NCBI RefSeq assembly: GCF_026230105.1
Contig: NC_079474.1
Location: 7,512,187 to 7,576,186, forward strand
Length of the DNA stretch: 64,000 nucleotides
Source: Diorhabda sublineata
Taxonomy: Eukaryota; Arthropoda; Insecta; Coleoptera; Chrysomelidae
Direction: 5' to 3'
Shown here: one piece after another, positions 51,901 to 62,225 of the stretch
How positions within the stretch are numbered: position 1 is the stretch's first letter
Layout: every line of letters begins with the position of its first letter
Notes under the pieces: generated by a model
Seen by the model: only the letters and a program-made list of their open reading frames with translations
Database searches by the model: none
Told to the model about the DNA's origin: nothing
Translations under genes and position numbers: made by a program

Positions 51901-54251
51901 CAAATAAAATGGATATATGCAAAACCAAAGATCTTCGGGAACGAAAATAATGAGGACAAGAAATGCATAATAACTAAAAATAAACTAGAGACAAATGATA
52001 TTGGTACCAAATATAACACCATAAGGGAAAAACAGAGAAAACAAGAACTATGACAAAAATATATAGTAACATTCATAATCAAATACTCTTGTGAGCTGGA
52101 CACTTGATGAGAAGAAAATCAGTAGACATAATTAAAAAAAGATGATCCAAAAACATTGGCAGACTGTAAAAGAGCTGAAGGAAAAAAAATTGTCTATGAT
52201 TTGGAAATACTAGGAATTATTGACTTCAAGAACTTCCCAATTGAAGAAAAATTGAAAATATAACAAAAACAAGGACTGCTTATTTTAATGGGCTCAATCC
52301 AAAGCAATTGTGCCAAAAGATGGATGGTATATGAGCAGGTGTCGGGAAATTTGGCGAAATTCCAAAAGCCTTGCAAGAGCAGGGACTATAACAAATATTC
52401 CTCTTGAAGGCACTGAGCTAATAGGCAACTACGAAACCCACTACACCCAAGCATCTATTATCGAAGCTCTGATTGGTTCAAACATCACAACATCAGTGGT
52501 GCGAAAAAAAAAAGGTGGAAGAAGGGTGCCAAGATAGGCTAGGATCCTAAGGTGGCCTCATCCTTCGACCCACCTCAACCCAGTGCTTCTCCTGATTCTA
52601 CGCCCATTGAATAATGAGTTGGCTCCAAAAGCCTTAAAATAGGAGGAGCAAACGAATCTTCAGCTAGCTATAAATCAAATGGGACAACTTGACACCAGAG
52701 CCAAAAGCTACAGATTGCCCTTTGGTAATTGCGAGTGGGGCACGACGGGCATATCAACTTAACAACCCTTGTCTGTCCACTATTCTATGAACTATTATAA
52801 AAGAATTAACTAAAAATTATCTAAAATTGCTTAAAATTTTTTTTTAATCCTGAGAATTGAACTTCATACTGCTTATGTACAACAAATCCCAAAAAGCGCA
52901 AAAATCTCAAAATTTGTAGATATTAAAGAGTTTTTTCCTGAGCAATTTGAATTACGGGGTATATAATTGTTGCATCACTTCGCGAAATCAGGTGGAACAT
53001 AATTAAAATTGACAAGTATTTAATTGACTTTAGACATATACTATACATGTTAGATACTAACCTTGCTATTGTACTGGCCGTCAACAAATTCCAAGTATCT
53101 TTTCATTGAAAACTGGGGGCCAATGAGAAATGAAGACGGAAAAAAAGCGTGACCGAATATCTCAAGGATGCTGGGTTTTTGAACAAGTGCCAACTTTTTA
53201 CTATCATTGGACAATGTTTCAACAGGTTGATGCCCATCATACAAATCAAAAGCTACACCTGAAATAAAATTGGTAACAATTATTCTCATACAAAAAGCAA
53301 CAACAACAAATAAGTTTACCTATTAATCTAAGGGTGAGGATACATTGTGGCATCGTCCAAGTTATATCATAGTCTCCGGTACTTGTATAAAAGTAACCTA
53401 AAAAAATTAATATTGCTAGTAGTTCTTCGAATTTCAGGAACTTCATATCACATTAGTTGATAATAATTATTTACCTATAAGTAAATATCCCAAGTTAAAT
53501 ACAAACACAATAGCAACACTAAGTGCCGTCCCTTTGAGGATAATAAATGTGCAATATGTGAAAAATGTTGCAAATACATTGTGGAATATACTTTTCCCAA
53601 AATTACAATATCCTAAAGTAAATCCGGAGATAATAAAAAATATATGCTGCAAGCTGCGATCTTTATTGTAAATGTATTTCCTGTGTATAAACGCCAATGG
53701 ATACCCTAAAAATTAGTATTAATAAAGATATATTTGATATATAATAACAGAAAAACATTTTCAACTTTGTAAAAGTTTGGAGCAGAAAAAAATTAGCTAC
53801 AAATAGAAACCAAAGTTTTCACTTTAGCATTGCTCTTTTAAAATGAGAAGCTTGGTAGGTCATAATTATTATAGAGCTAAAATTTTCTTAAATGAAAATT
53901 TTGTTGATTAGCTTTTAAACATCTATGTAATCAATTTTAACAATAAGGATATATTTTAATCTTAAAATATGTTTTTAAAATATATGAGAGATAAGGTTAA
54001 TAATCTACACTAAATAAACAAAGTAAAAATAAAACTTTGAGCACATAATAAAATATGTGAACAAAAACACTATGTTCCATTCACATGGTAAAGTACAAAG
54101 TATCGCAATCAAGTTGCCAATATAATTTCTAAAAGTTATGAAAATAATTACGTATCTTACCAGCTAAAATGGCCAACAACAATTTAAGTGCGGGTTCTGT
54201 TGTTCCTATTGATTTAGAGAGTCCTGAAATAATACTATCTGAATTTTCCAT
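42951..54251 (-). CDS. LPCAT3-like: MBOAT lysophospholipid acyltransferase (LPCAT3/nessy type), copy D
   Basis: Seven exons on the - strand: 54251-54161, 53705-53475, 53397-53320, 53258-53062, 51225-50991, 47253-46961 and 43220-42951. They join in frame to 464 residues, and every intron is GT...AG. Family marks: DITWTMPQCILTLRL, FLIGPQFSMKRYLEFVDG, GRYTLYKYISCWLLTEGA, SFNVNTNNW (Asn 319-322) and LWHGFHDGYY with catalytic-type His 353. The segment CWLLTEGACIL is very close to vertebrate LPCAT3. Known role: acyl-CoA:lysophospholipid acyltransferase in the ER membrane. The last residues KKQK fit a KKxx ER-retrieval signal, which supports that location. Introns 2 and 3 are only 77 and 61 bases, while introns 4 to 6 are 1.8-3.7 kb and full of repeats. 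The gene is intact; it diverged from copy C in exon 1 (one codon longer) and in the C-terminal exon. Confidence 0.94.
43849..44130 (+). mobile_element. Possible hAT end
   Basis: CAGCGCTTCCCAATCTTTTT resembles hAT terminal repeats (CAG..TTCCCAA.CTTTTT). No matching far end was found. In intron 6 of MBOAT copy D. Confidence 0.35.
44310..45070 (-). pseudogene. Tigger/pogo (DDE_1) transposase C-terminal relic
   Basis: The - strand reads SSTENPTLLIMDSHESHISL (LILDNHESH motif with the second catalytic Asp), then FTIPPHCSHRPQPLDASVF, the PPHCSHKLQPLD signature. Upstream - strand carries weaker pieces. In intron 6 of copy D. Confidence 0.75.
45370..45535 (-). mobile_element. mariner 5' end
   Basis: At 45535-45490 the - strand begins TATACGAGGGTATATTGAA, then AAATTCTCAGCCTACTATAG. 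This pairs as the terminal inverted repeat with the 3' ends at 21459, 58430 and 62126. It continues into mariner 5' leader-like sequence. No transposase follows. Confidence 0.65.
45985..46340 (+). pseudogene. RTE-type LINE fragment
   Basis: KYMKIARQNERRMDHLKTQK and NKIKIYKTLIRPVIAYAMNT match the TKYM...KLRLYKTLIRPVVTYGAETW region after the reverse transcriptase. In intron 6 of copy D. Confidence 0.6.
47343..47402 (+). mobile_element. mariner 3' end remnant
   Basis: ATAAAATATTTTGATATTGA then AATTTTGTTATG and ATATATCCTCGTA: the same tail as 62140-62222 with a short deletion. In intron 5 of copy D. Confidence 0.5.
47501..47600 (+). repeat. Dispersed repeat, first copy
   Basis: Shares GGTTGAAATTTTATGACCTA and ATGGTCAAACCAGACGCAAC-like sequence with 48160-48275. 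Family unknown. Confidence 0.5.
48160..48275 (+). repeat. Dispersed repeat, second copy
   Basis: GGTTGAAATTTTATGACCTA followed by ACCCAACCTTAG, then ATGATCAACCAGGACGCAAC. Same orientation as 47501-47600, about 660 bases away. Both are in intron 5 of copy D. Confidence 0.5.
49664..50872 (+). mobile_element. Probable solo LTR interrupted by a LINE
   Basis: Starts TGTTACGAACTCG and may end CACTCCA near 50872, with AATAAA shortly before. GC-richer start and promoter-like middle fit a Gypsy-type LTR. No clear 5-bp target duplication. The RTE at 49966-50764 splits it. Tentative. Confidence 0.35.
49966..50764 (+). mobile_element. 5'-truncated RTE LINE with 13-bp target duplication
   Basis: Flanked by AGTTACATAAGTA at 49953-49965 and 50765-50777. 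Inside, broken frames give INNLRFANDVAIKAESEEER (FADD region), LNGTQIEWVQKYKYL, EMWLYRRIHLEDTQD-like and YIGHILCNDKYLLLQNIM, then GRVEGKKGIDKKKKSWLLNI. These follow the RTE reverse transcriptase and tail in order. Some stops. In intron 5 of MBOAT copy D, sense strand opposite to the gene. Confidence 0.8.
51226..53061. other. Intron 4 of copy D
   Basis: Purine-rich LINE-like debris at 51440-52260 and a GC-richer patch at 52310-52790 with a 75-codon frame (52310-52537). No family recognised. Confidence 0.3.
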
Positions 54252-57099
54252 TTTTTGATATAATAAAGTCTTATAAACTTTTACTCATTTCATAACACAA
54301 TTATTGTAATGTGAAACTTGAATCTTGAATACCCCCCTTTCTATAGGAGAAAGAATCGTTCGATGTTGCCGAATCTACTAAATAACATTCATTACTAATG
54401 CCATAAAATTTGTCTCTACGTATAAAATGATGATATACAACACGGATACGGATTTGAAATAATAATTTTCAGATAAAATCGACATAAAAAATTTTTATTA
54501 TTCATGTAAATCAGAATTATATTAAACTATGAATAAAAAGCCGAGAATATAAATATTTGTGTTGTATCCAAATATTATCTAACCAATACACCCAAATGTC
54601 TTATTTTTCCAAGAGTAATACATTAGTGTACTTATTTTTTACTTGTTGGGATATTTTAAAAAATTGACTATTCGTCTGAATTGAGTATTTTATTTTAAAC
54701 CTATTTTTCATAATCGGCAACACTACAATTTTCTTATGTCAAAGTCAGATGTTGAGTTCTTAGGCAACTAAAACTATGACTGTGTAATCAGGTGTGCATA
54801 GTCATTTGGCTACTTAAAAAACAGTTCAAAATTATGTGTTGCAAATGGTTTCAGTATAACTAAAATGAAAATATAGATATACATTAAATGAAATAGAATT
54901 TATTTAAGGTGTAATTATTCCTATATAACATCTTATAAATGTTTTCTTTTATATCTGAATAGGCAACATATTATACTTTGGAATATCACTAGTATTTTAA
55001 TATAAAAAAACTAGAAAAAAAATTAATATTCGTATGTACCATGATTTGAAAAAATTTTAATATGCAAATGGTTTTCATGTGAATTTTTTATTCTGTATAA
55101 TCCTATGTATAAATATGTTAGTAAATCATAATACTATCATTTGATCCTTCCATTTCATAACACACTATTATTGCAACGTCAAAAAGGTCAACATGATATG
55201 TCAAAACTCAAAAGTTTAAGATTTGTAGGGTTGGAAAATTAGTGCAATTAAACTTTTAGTTTTCATTTACTTGAAAAATAGTAAGTTATCAAAATTGTAA
55301 TTCCAAATCATCTGCTGATTTCTATTAAAATCGGTGAGTAGTTATTTATATTGTAATGTCGGTTTAAATTGATACCGTGACGTTGTAAATGGTTTTTTTT
55401 AATTCTTTTGTATGAAAATTTTATTGATTCAACCTTAATTTAATACTTGTACTTTCGTTTTCTTTCAAAGAATTATCTTATGTAAGAGTTAATTGGATGC
55501 AATTAGTATAAATTCATATGTAAATACATATTATTAATTGAAACAAAATAATTTGGTAATTTTTTAAATCTGCGATGAATCAACTTATCGAATTCTAGTT
55601 GGTAATAACAGTTTGTTAGATCTACAAAAATATTTATGAAATATTTGTAGTTGATATTAAATAATAAATCAAAATTAAGCTAAATATTCAACCCAACTTA
55701 GTTATTAAAACTAAACGTTGCAAACTTGAAGAAAAAGTTGAGTTGTTCAGAACCATTCATTAATAATATGAATGGCCGTATTTCAAAAACTGTATGTAGT
55801 GTGTATCCTATATTTTTAGAAAATAATATTGATTTGACTAATATTCGACTTCCAAATTTTAAAACTTAAGATATAATTTTCAAAGTATTACTTACCTATC
55901 TGGCTATGTTATAACTGGAAAACAATGTTGCTAATTTTATAATGTCAATCACGATGTATAAACATGTACCTATAATTTAATTTTGTGCAAATGTGTATCT
56001 GATTCATTTGTTAGCTTTGAGTTATTGTAATTTAAAATTTAGCAAATGCAAAATACATTATATGTGTAGTATTTTCTTATATACAACGACTATTCAAATA
56101 ATAACCTTGAAAATAACGAGTTTAGACAGTAAACCAGAACAATATATCAATAATATGCATCAGTACCATTAACCACGTACCCTATTGTACTGTAATTAAC
56201 TTTCTAATTTTGGACATGAATAGGAGAAAAAAGTAATGGATACATGTGAAAGTTGGTAATATTTCGAATATATAACCACTTGTTACCATCAGTCATGGAA
56301 TAAATACTAAATGTATTAAATAAAATTATTGTAAATAATTAATGCTGTTATTAGTGCAACTTACATAAAAATTTATTAGAACAATCTTTATATTGAAAGT
56401 GGATAAATAAGGTCTCAAACATTTTGGTTGTATCACTACTATGGTTGTTTATTTGTATATTCTCTGTTTTTCTTGTGCTCCATTTATATCTGCTATAATT
56501 AACACTTTCAATAGCGAAAACTTTTCATTCTTCACATCCTTTACTAAGTTTGCATCTGCTTTTTAATTAAAACTCTGATTTGCAAAGATCGAAGTTTTGT
56601 TTTAAAACAGCAATCAGCTGGCAAAACTTATTTATGCCTACATTTTTTGTAAATTAACAATATACTTTGTAACAAGAAGTAATAATTCAATAAAGTTCAA
56701 TATAGTATCATCATTGATCTTTGAAGTAACCCTAGAAGTACTATTCATGTGCGAAATACTCAACAATTCGTGTGATCTCAACTTTTATAATTAGGTATGT
56801 TTTCTCGTATACATATTTCATAGGCATTAATTCTGCATTATATTTTCATGTATTTTGAACCAATAAATATAAGGGCTTCAGTTCACCTGTGAAGTGAAAA
56901 TTAACAAATTCGATAAATAAACAGCGGTCTATTACATGAACAAAAAGTTAATGATGACCTTTTTTCCAAATTTCTAAGTTTTATATCAAACACGTGTTTC
57001 ATAAAGCTACAATTGCAATTTTGTAAAAAGATATTTTGTGCATGACTCTCATTGTTTTGCCTACAAAATACGTAGATCCACATATGCCTTACTAGCTAG
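54252..57099. other. Upstream region of MBOAT copy D
   Basis: Very AT-rich and featureless on both strands. The promoter of copy D should lie just above 54251 but could not be pinned. Confidence 0.3.
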
Positions 57100-57570
57100 C
57101 CTAGTATAGCTATGCTGTAGTTTCAGGCCTTCAAAGTCTCCTCCATTCTTTTCTATTCATTCCTTTCTATTTTATTCCATATCATTCAATGTTTCTTTTT
57201 TCAGTTGTTATCTTAACTTCCTCATTCCATATTTTTCTTACTCTTTCCTTTTTTTGCTGTTCCTGCTTTGTTCGCTCTTCTAGCCATTTTGTCCTCTCCC
57301 ATTTTTGTAACATGTCCTTCTATTTTCCTTAGATATCTCATCTCCAGGCTGTTTTTTGTCCTTGCATTGTGGTCCATGTTTCTGCTTCGAAAGTGAGTAT
57401 AGGAGTAGCTACTTTTTTAAAAAAATTGTTTTTATTTCTTTCAGTATCTTTTTTTTTGCTAGGAAGATATTTTCACTTTTGCTCCATTTAGGTATAATTC
57501 AAATACTTTTTTATTATTGCTTATAATCATTGTTTTTGTTTTCTTCTCATTTATCTACATGTTGCTTGCA
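57100..57570 (-). pseudogene. RTE-type LINE fragment
   Basis: The - strand gives NEKKTKTMIISNNKK, then RNMDHNARTKNSLEMRYLRK and MARRANKAGTAKKGKSKKN-like sequence. This is the order K.KTMV...RRL....RYLR..EG in RTE LINEs. Many stops. Confidence 0.5.
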
Positions 57571-57993
57571 GAATATATTCGATCAATATTAATGTAAATG
57601 CGATACATATAATATCAAAACGCAGCGTACTAATAAATTAAATGCATTGACTGAATACATACACAAAATGAATGAAATGAATGCATAAATGCATACACAA
57701 AAATTCATTCAAGTCGATTCAGCAGTTTACTTGCAGTAATAACGAGTGTATTATACACGTGAAAATAATGTAAAACAACTCATATGTTCTTATCCGATTT
57801 TTATTTGTTTTCAAGTTATGAAGTAATTAAAAATTTTCATCTAGCTTTCCACTTATATCTGAATTTTAGCAAAGTATGCCATGTTCGTGGCTCAAAGGCA
57901 TTTGATAATTCTGACGTTTTGATGAACTGTCAGTGTTCAGTGAACAGTAACTGAACGTCTAATTTCGAATTTATGTGATTGTTAGTGTTGCAA

Positions 57994-58392
57994 AATGCCA
58001 GATACTTATTCTAATTTAGTATATGCAAATATGGTGTTTGTTTATGGTTTCTGTAATGGAAATGCTACAGCTGCTACTGTTTTCCACACAAAAGATATCC
58101 TGATAAAAAAATTAGACTTTTTAACAAATTGTGCGATACTGGTAAGCTTCCCAGTGCTAACATATCATCTGAACGCGCTATTCGACAAGGTTCGGTAGAA
58201 GTAAAAAATATTCTGCATCTAGTAGAAGAAGATGCAACTAATAGCTCACGGAGAATTGCCACCCAATTGGGAATTCCACAAAAAAGGGTGATAAACACAC
58301 TCCACGCACAAGGCTTATATCCTTATCACGTACAGAGAGTACAGCACCTACAACCAGAGGATTACGCTAACCGTATGGAGTTTTGTCGGTGA
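57994..58392 (+). pseudogene. DUF4817-type transposase N-terminus, frameshifted
   Basis: MPDTYSNLVYANMVFVYGFC then NGNATAATVF begins the protein. After a frameshift near 58100 it continues TGKLPSANISSERAIRQGSV, LHLVEEDATNSSRRIATQLG and PYHVQRVQHLQPEDYANRME. It is recognisable as the common insect DUF4817 transposase and is cut off after EFCR. Confidence 0.75.
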
Positions 58393-58429
58393 ATAAATAA
58401 TAATCATCGTGTTGTATCGAGATATATAA

Positions 58430-58540
58430 ATGTATCCAATTAAGAGGAGAATATGTTGAGGAATAAAATATATTGACATTGAAATTTTGTTTGGTTCTAT
58501 AGCAGGCTAAGAATTTCTCATTATATCCTCGTATATATAA
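58430..58540 (+). mobile_element. mariner 3' end
   Basis: ATGTATCCAATTAAGAGGAG through ATATCCTCGTATAT, nearly the same as 21459-21566. It follows a transposase piece of another class by about 40 bases. Confidence 0.65.
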
Positions 58541-58869
58541 TCTTTGCCAGCTATATTATGAGCGTTTTCTTATTGGAAACGTGGAGATGAAACACCAAAG
58601 TAGACTAATTTTAATATATTTTCCGAGTTTTCGAATACTTATATATTCATCGTCTGGTCCTGAAATTATGGTCAAGTTCAATATAAGAAATATGTTTAAA
58701 TGTATAACAATAATAAAATTTTACTTACAATAATTAACACTTCGACAACCTTACCAATCTAGTGAATCTAAACCATCCTCGAATTCACTTGAATACACAC
58801 AAAAAAATTCATTCTAATCGAATAATCTAGATACTAGATAGTCCGGGTCTCAAGCTTGAACGAGTAGTG

Positions 58870-58925
58870 TTAAACTTCTCTGATGAGACGTAATAACGTC
58901 GAAACTAGTCAGTATTTATACCCTC
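58870..58925 (+). ncRNA. Hammerhead ribozyme-like motif, intact core
   Basis: CTGATGA (58880-58886), then a 5-bp stem II GACGT/ACGTC with loop AATA, then GAAA (58901-58904), CTAG and TC. The order and core bases are those of a type I hammerhead. ACTAGT is self-complementary, as needed for dimer-type helix III. Flanks TAAACTTCT (58871-58879) and AGTATTTA after the cleavage site can pair as helix I (AG/CT and TTTA/TAAA) around an internal loop. Linked in this genome to Penelope tails. Function untested. Confidence 0.6.
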
Positions 58926-59849
58926 TCTTTGCAATTGCGAGCCATTCGGGATGTTAATATCGACAAAAAGGTCGATTTACATTACGTTCTTCAGATTTCG
59001 TCTAGGCATTAGCCAGGAAAGTAGTTGTTTTCCCTTTCGAACAACGGCGGAATGTTTTTGATTTTAGGTCTTTTCTGTTTCAAAATTAGTTTTTTTTATT
59101 AATTTTTAAAAGATAGATAAAAATTGACGTTTCGACTAATTAGTAACAGTAGTAACAGAACGTCGGAGTCGGCGTCGAATTTGACACACACATGGTCAGT
59201 TTCAATGCAAATTATTAATAAAAGCACACCAAAAAATCTCGATTTTTCACTAATTTAAATAGATATTTGAATGTGGTCATGACAATATCTAATTATTTAA
59301 AAAATTCTTAAAAAATATAATTTATACTCGTTACTAGTTATACTCTCGTATAATGGCTTAGCTGCTATACCTCGTCGAAACTTGTTGTATTGAGCCTTAA
59401 CGGTGTAGTTGGTATGGTTATCGAAGCGCTTAATTTCCAACATGGAGATTGGAGGTTTGAAACCTCTGTCGAAAGAAATTTTATTGAATAAGCCACATCG
59501 CACATCAACGACTCCTAACTAATAAACCTCTTAACAATGTAGATTTTGAAGAACAGTTTTATAAAAAATTATATATGATGTACGTGTTCAAAGTGATTTC
59601 AGTTTGTTCGAGGAGTTAAAAAAATCACTACTCTCATTTTTTAATCATCTCCACCCACAAAATAAAATCTTACTTTTAACACTTGTATCGTAAATAACTA
59701 TTTTTCTATGCTAACCTACGAACTTTTCTATTATGCAGTGCTCTAATTTTTGTCAAAATGAGATTAAAAAACGAAAATTTTCATAAAATATGAGGTAATA
59801 TCGTATTCTTTATCTTTATCTTTGTATATAACAAAAAACGAATAAACTG
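58926..59849. other. Intergenic
   Basis: Includes a half hammerhead/Penelope-like piece at 59125-59165 (TTGACGTTTCGACTA). Otherwise nothing recognised. Confidence 0.3.
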
Positions 59850-60900
59850 TAAGGTTGATACAACGATGTCTTCTTGCAAGCCAATAGAATGTGAAGTGCC
59901 CCAAGGCTCAGTACTAGGCCCTATTTTGTTTCTTCTGTTTATAAACGATGCAATCCACGGCACTTCATATGACCATATCTAGTGACCTAATCACCCTTAA
60001 AACATGGTGCGATTTTAACCTTCTCTATCTCAACGTTTCCAAAACTAAATTTTTATCTAAGAATATATTGTTGCTTTTTTATTAAATAACACCACTATTA
60101 ACGTCGTTCAATCTGTGCTTATTGAGGACAATGCCTTGAAATGGGATTTACAAATTGCGGCATTATTTAAAGAATTAAGTTCCTCCTGTTTTGCGCTGAG
60201 ATCAGTTTCCAAAGAACTGAACTTATCCACCTCCTTAACAGTTTATTATGCCCTTATTGAATCGCATCTCTGATATGCCCTTCCCTTCTGGGTGGTACGT
60301 GTGGTGCGACTCAATTTGAGCGAATCTTCAAACTACAAAAGAGAGCTGTTAGATATTTACTCGGACTAAACAGCAGGGCTCACTGAAGAGATTTCTTAAG
60401 AAGATTAAAAAATCTGACTCTTCCTTCCTTATTCATCTTTGAATCTGTTTGCCTAATTCGAAAACACGCTTCTCCACTTTTAGAAAGGTCGTTGCATGGC
60501 TATTCATTTAGGAACACGGAGCACCTACCAACGCCACGTTCAGAAAAAAAAATGCAAAATCACTTGCCAATTGAAATAAAATCGATATCATCTTTTCCCG
60601 CATTCCTCAATAATGTGAGGGCATATTTACTGGAAAGTGCCTTCTACCCTGTAAACGACTTCTCTTCTAATCATATTCAATTCCGGGCATCCTGCATAGT
60701 GATTTAATTTTGCTATTGACTTATATACTGATTATTTCCTATTACAATTACTTATAATTTTGTAAATCATTGTGGTTTTCTTCTCTTTATTGAAATTTTA
60801 TTTTATGTATCTTCATTTAGTTATTTTCATGTTTGTTTTTTAGTTTTTAGAAGCTTTTGTCTACAAATTTTGACAATAAAACATTTCTCTCTCTGTTTCT
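59850..60900 (+). pseudogene. Jockey-type LINE 3' half
   Basis: PQGSVLGPILFLLFINDA, then LITLKTWCDFNLLYLNVSKT (the FADD segment is deleted between them). Next come AALFKELSSSCFALRSVSKE, LNLSTSLTVYYALIESHL, LQKRAVRYLLGLNSRA and the C-terminus QNHLPIEIKSISSFPAFLNN with YLLESAFYPVNDF. A 3' UTR runs to about 60900. Frameshifted and inactive. Confidence 0.75.
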
Positions 60901-61429
60901 CTGAGAACAACGTCTGATTAGTTATGATTCCGAGAAATCAAGCAATTTAAAAAAATGCTAACTCTCATAATCCGAAGCGATAAAAAAAATCAACTATAAA
61001 CTTTTGTCCGTTCCCTCTAACTTTACTAGTCTAAGATTTCTTGTCATCCTTTTGTTTATTCTTAGAAAGCGAACGATATCTATTGGTCATATGATACTAA
61101 ATCATCTCGATGTATGAACATTGAATTCTCTTTTATTCATGTACTAAAACGAGTTTATCAAAGTAGTAATTCGAGTTTTGGAAAAAGAAAAAGAAAACCA
61201 TGATTATATCAGTGAACTCGTTGGCGATTGTTGAATTTTTGATCAGAAATTTGTTCTTATAATCCAGCGACGATGTTTATTTATTCCTTTCTATTTCTCA
61301 TTTTCGCTTAAAATAATTTTTTTTCGATCTGAAGAGAAAATTACTCAAAAATTGAATACAACACATGTTTAATTACTATTAAAATTTTATGTAAAAAGCA
61401 AGCACAAGAGGGTAAACCCTTTTATACTA
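60901..61429. other. Intergenic
   Basis: Nothing recognised. Confidence 0.3.
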
Positions 61430-61925
61430 GAGTAATTCTGTGCATGCCGTGTGGAGATGCACGTGGATATTGATGTTGAACTTCTGGAGGTTGTAGTGCT
61501 CGGAAAAGATGTAAAAAGCTATCCAAGTTTCTGGTCAACTCGGGATCACCTATAACTCGAACTGCTCTCTTCTATATTGAGTCAAGCATCCAAATGTGCG
61601 AACAATATTCCAAAGATGGACGAATCTGGGTCTTGCTGTTGTAGAGTATATAGCTTTTTGGTCTTAACGAGGGTTCCACGTTTTTGTGAAGCTGTCTGTC
61701 CATATAGGACCAAATACTGAACTGCAGTGCCAGTTTTCTTTGTAAAAATAGCAACCTGTGCCTTTTCTGCATTAAACTCAATCAGATTGCTTCCACCCCA
61801 CTCAAGAATAGTTTCAAGATCGTTATTGATGGTCGTGATTTGTTGCTGCCTACGGATTTGGGTGTAGCCGAGTTTATTGAGGCTGTTGATTTGTGCGACA
61901 ACATTAGTGTGCAAAGGTATTTTGT
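61430..61925 (-). pseudogene. LINE reverse transcriptase C-terminal fragment
   Basis: The - strand reads TINNDLETILEWGGSNLIEF, then NAEKAQVAIFTKKTG, then QIRPSLEYCSHIWMLDSI and RVIGDPELTRNL-like remains. This is the standard order after the FADD motif in Jockey-related LINEs (F..SKTQ..LF, RP.LEYCSHIW). Confidence 0.7.
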
Positions 61926-61929
61926 TTTT

Positions 61930-62225
61930 GCAGGACAACGCCCCTGGACGCAAATCTCATGTCGCCAAGCAAAAAATTCGTGATTTAGGGTTTGACTTAC
62001 TAGAACACCCCTCTAATTCACCAGATTTGGCTCCATCCGACTATCATCTCTATCCTCAACTGAAAAAAAGTTTAAAAGGCCGTAAGTTTTCTTCCAACGA
62101 GGATGCAATAAAAGCTGTGGAGGTCCAGCTAAGAGGATAATATGTTGAGTAATAAAATATTTTGACATTGAAATTTTGTTCGGTTCTATAGTAGCCTAAG
62201 AATTTTTCAATATATCCTCATATAA
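61930..62225 (+). mobile_element. mariner 3' half
   Basis: QDNAPGRKSHVAKQKIRDLG, then LLEHPSNSPDLAPSDYHLYP and LKGRKFSSNEDAIKAVEVQL encode the end of a mariner transposase. It is followed by the tail and terminal repeat shared with 21459 and 58430. The frame is open to the stop at 62138-62140. The 5' half is missing and replaced by the LINE at 61430-61925. Confidence 0.8.

Noticed and set aside
52310..52537. 75-codon frame in intron 4 of MBOAT copy D
   Set aside because: No homology recognised, low complexity at its end, and no splice or start context.
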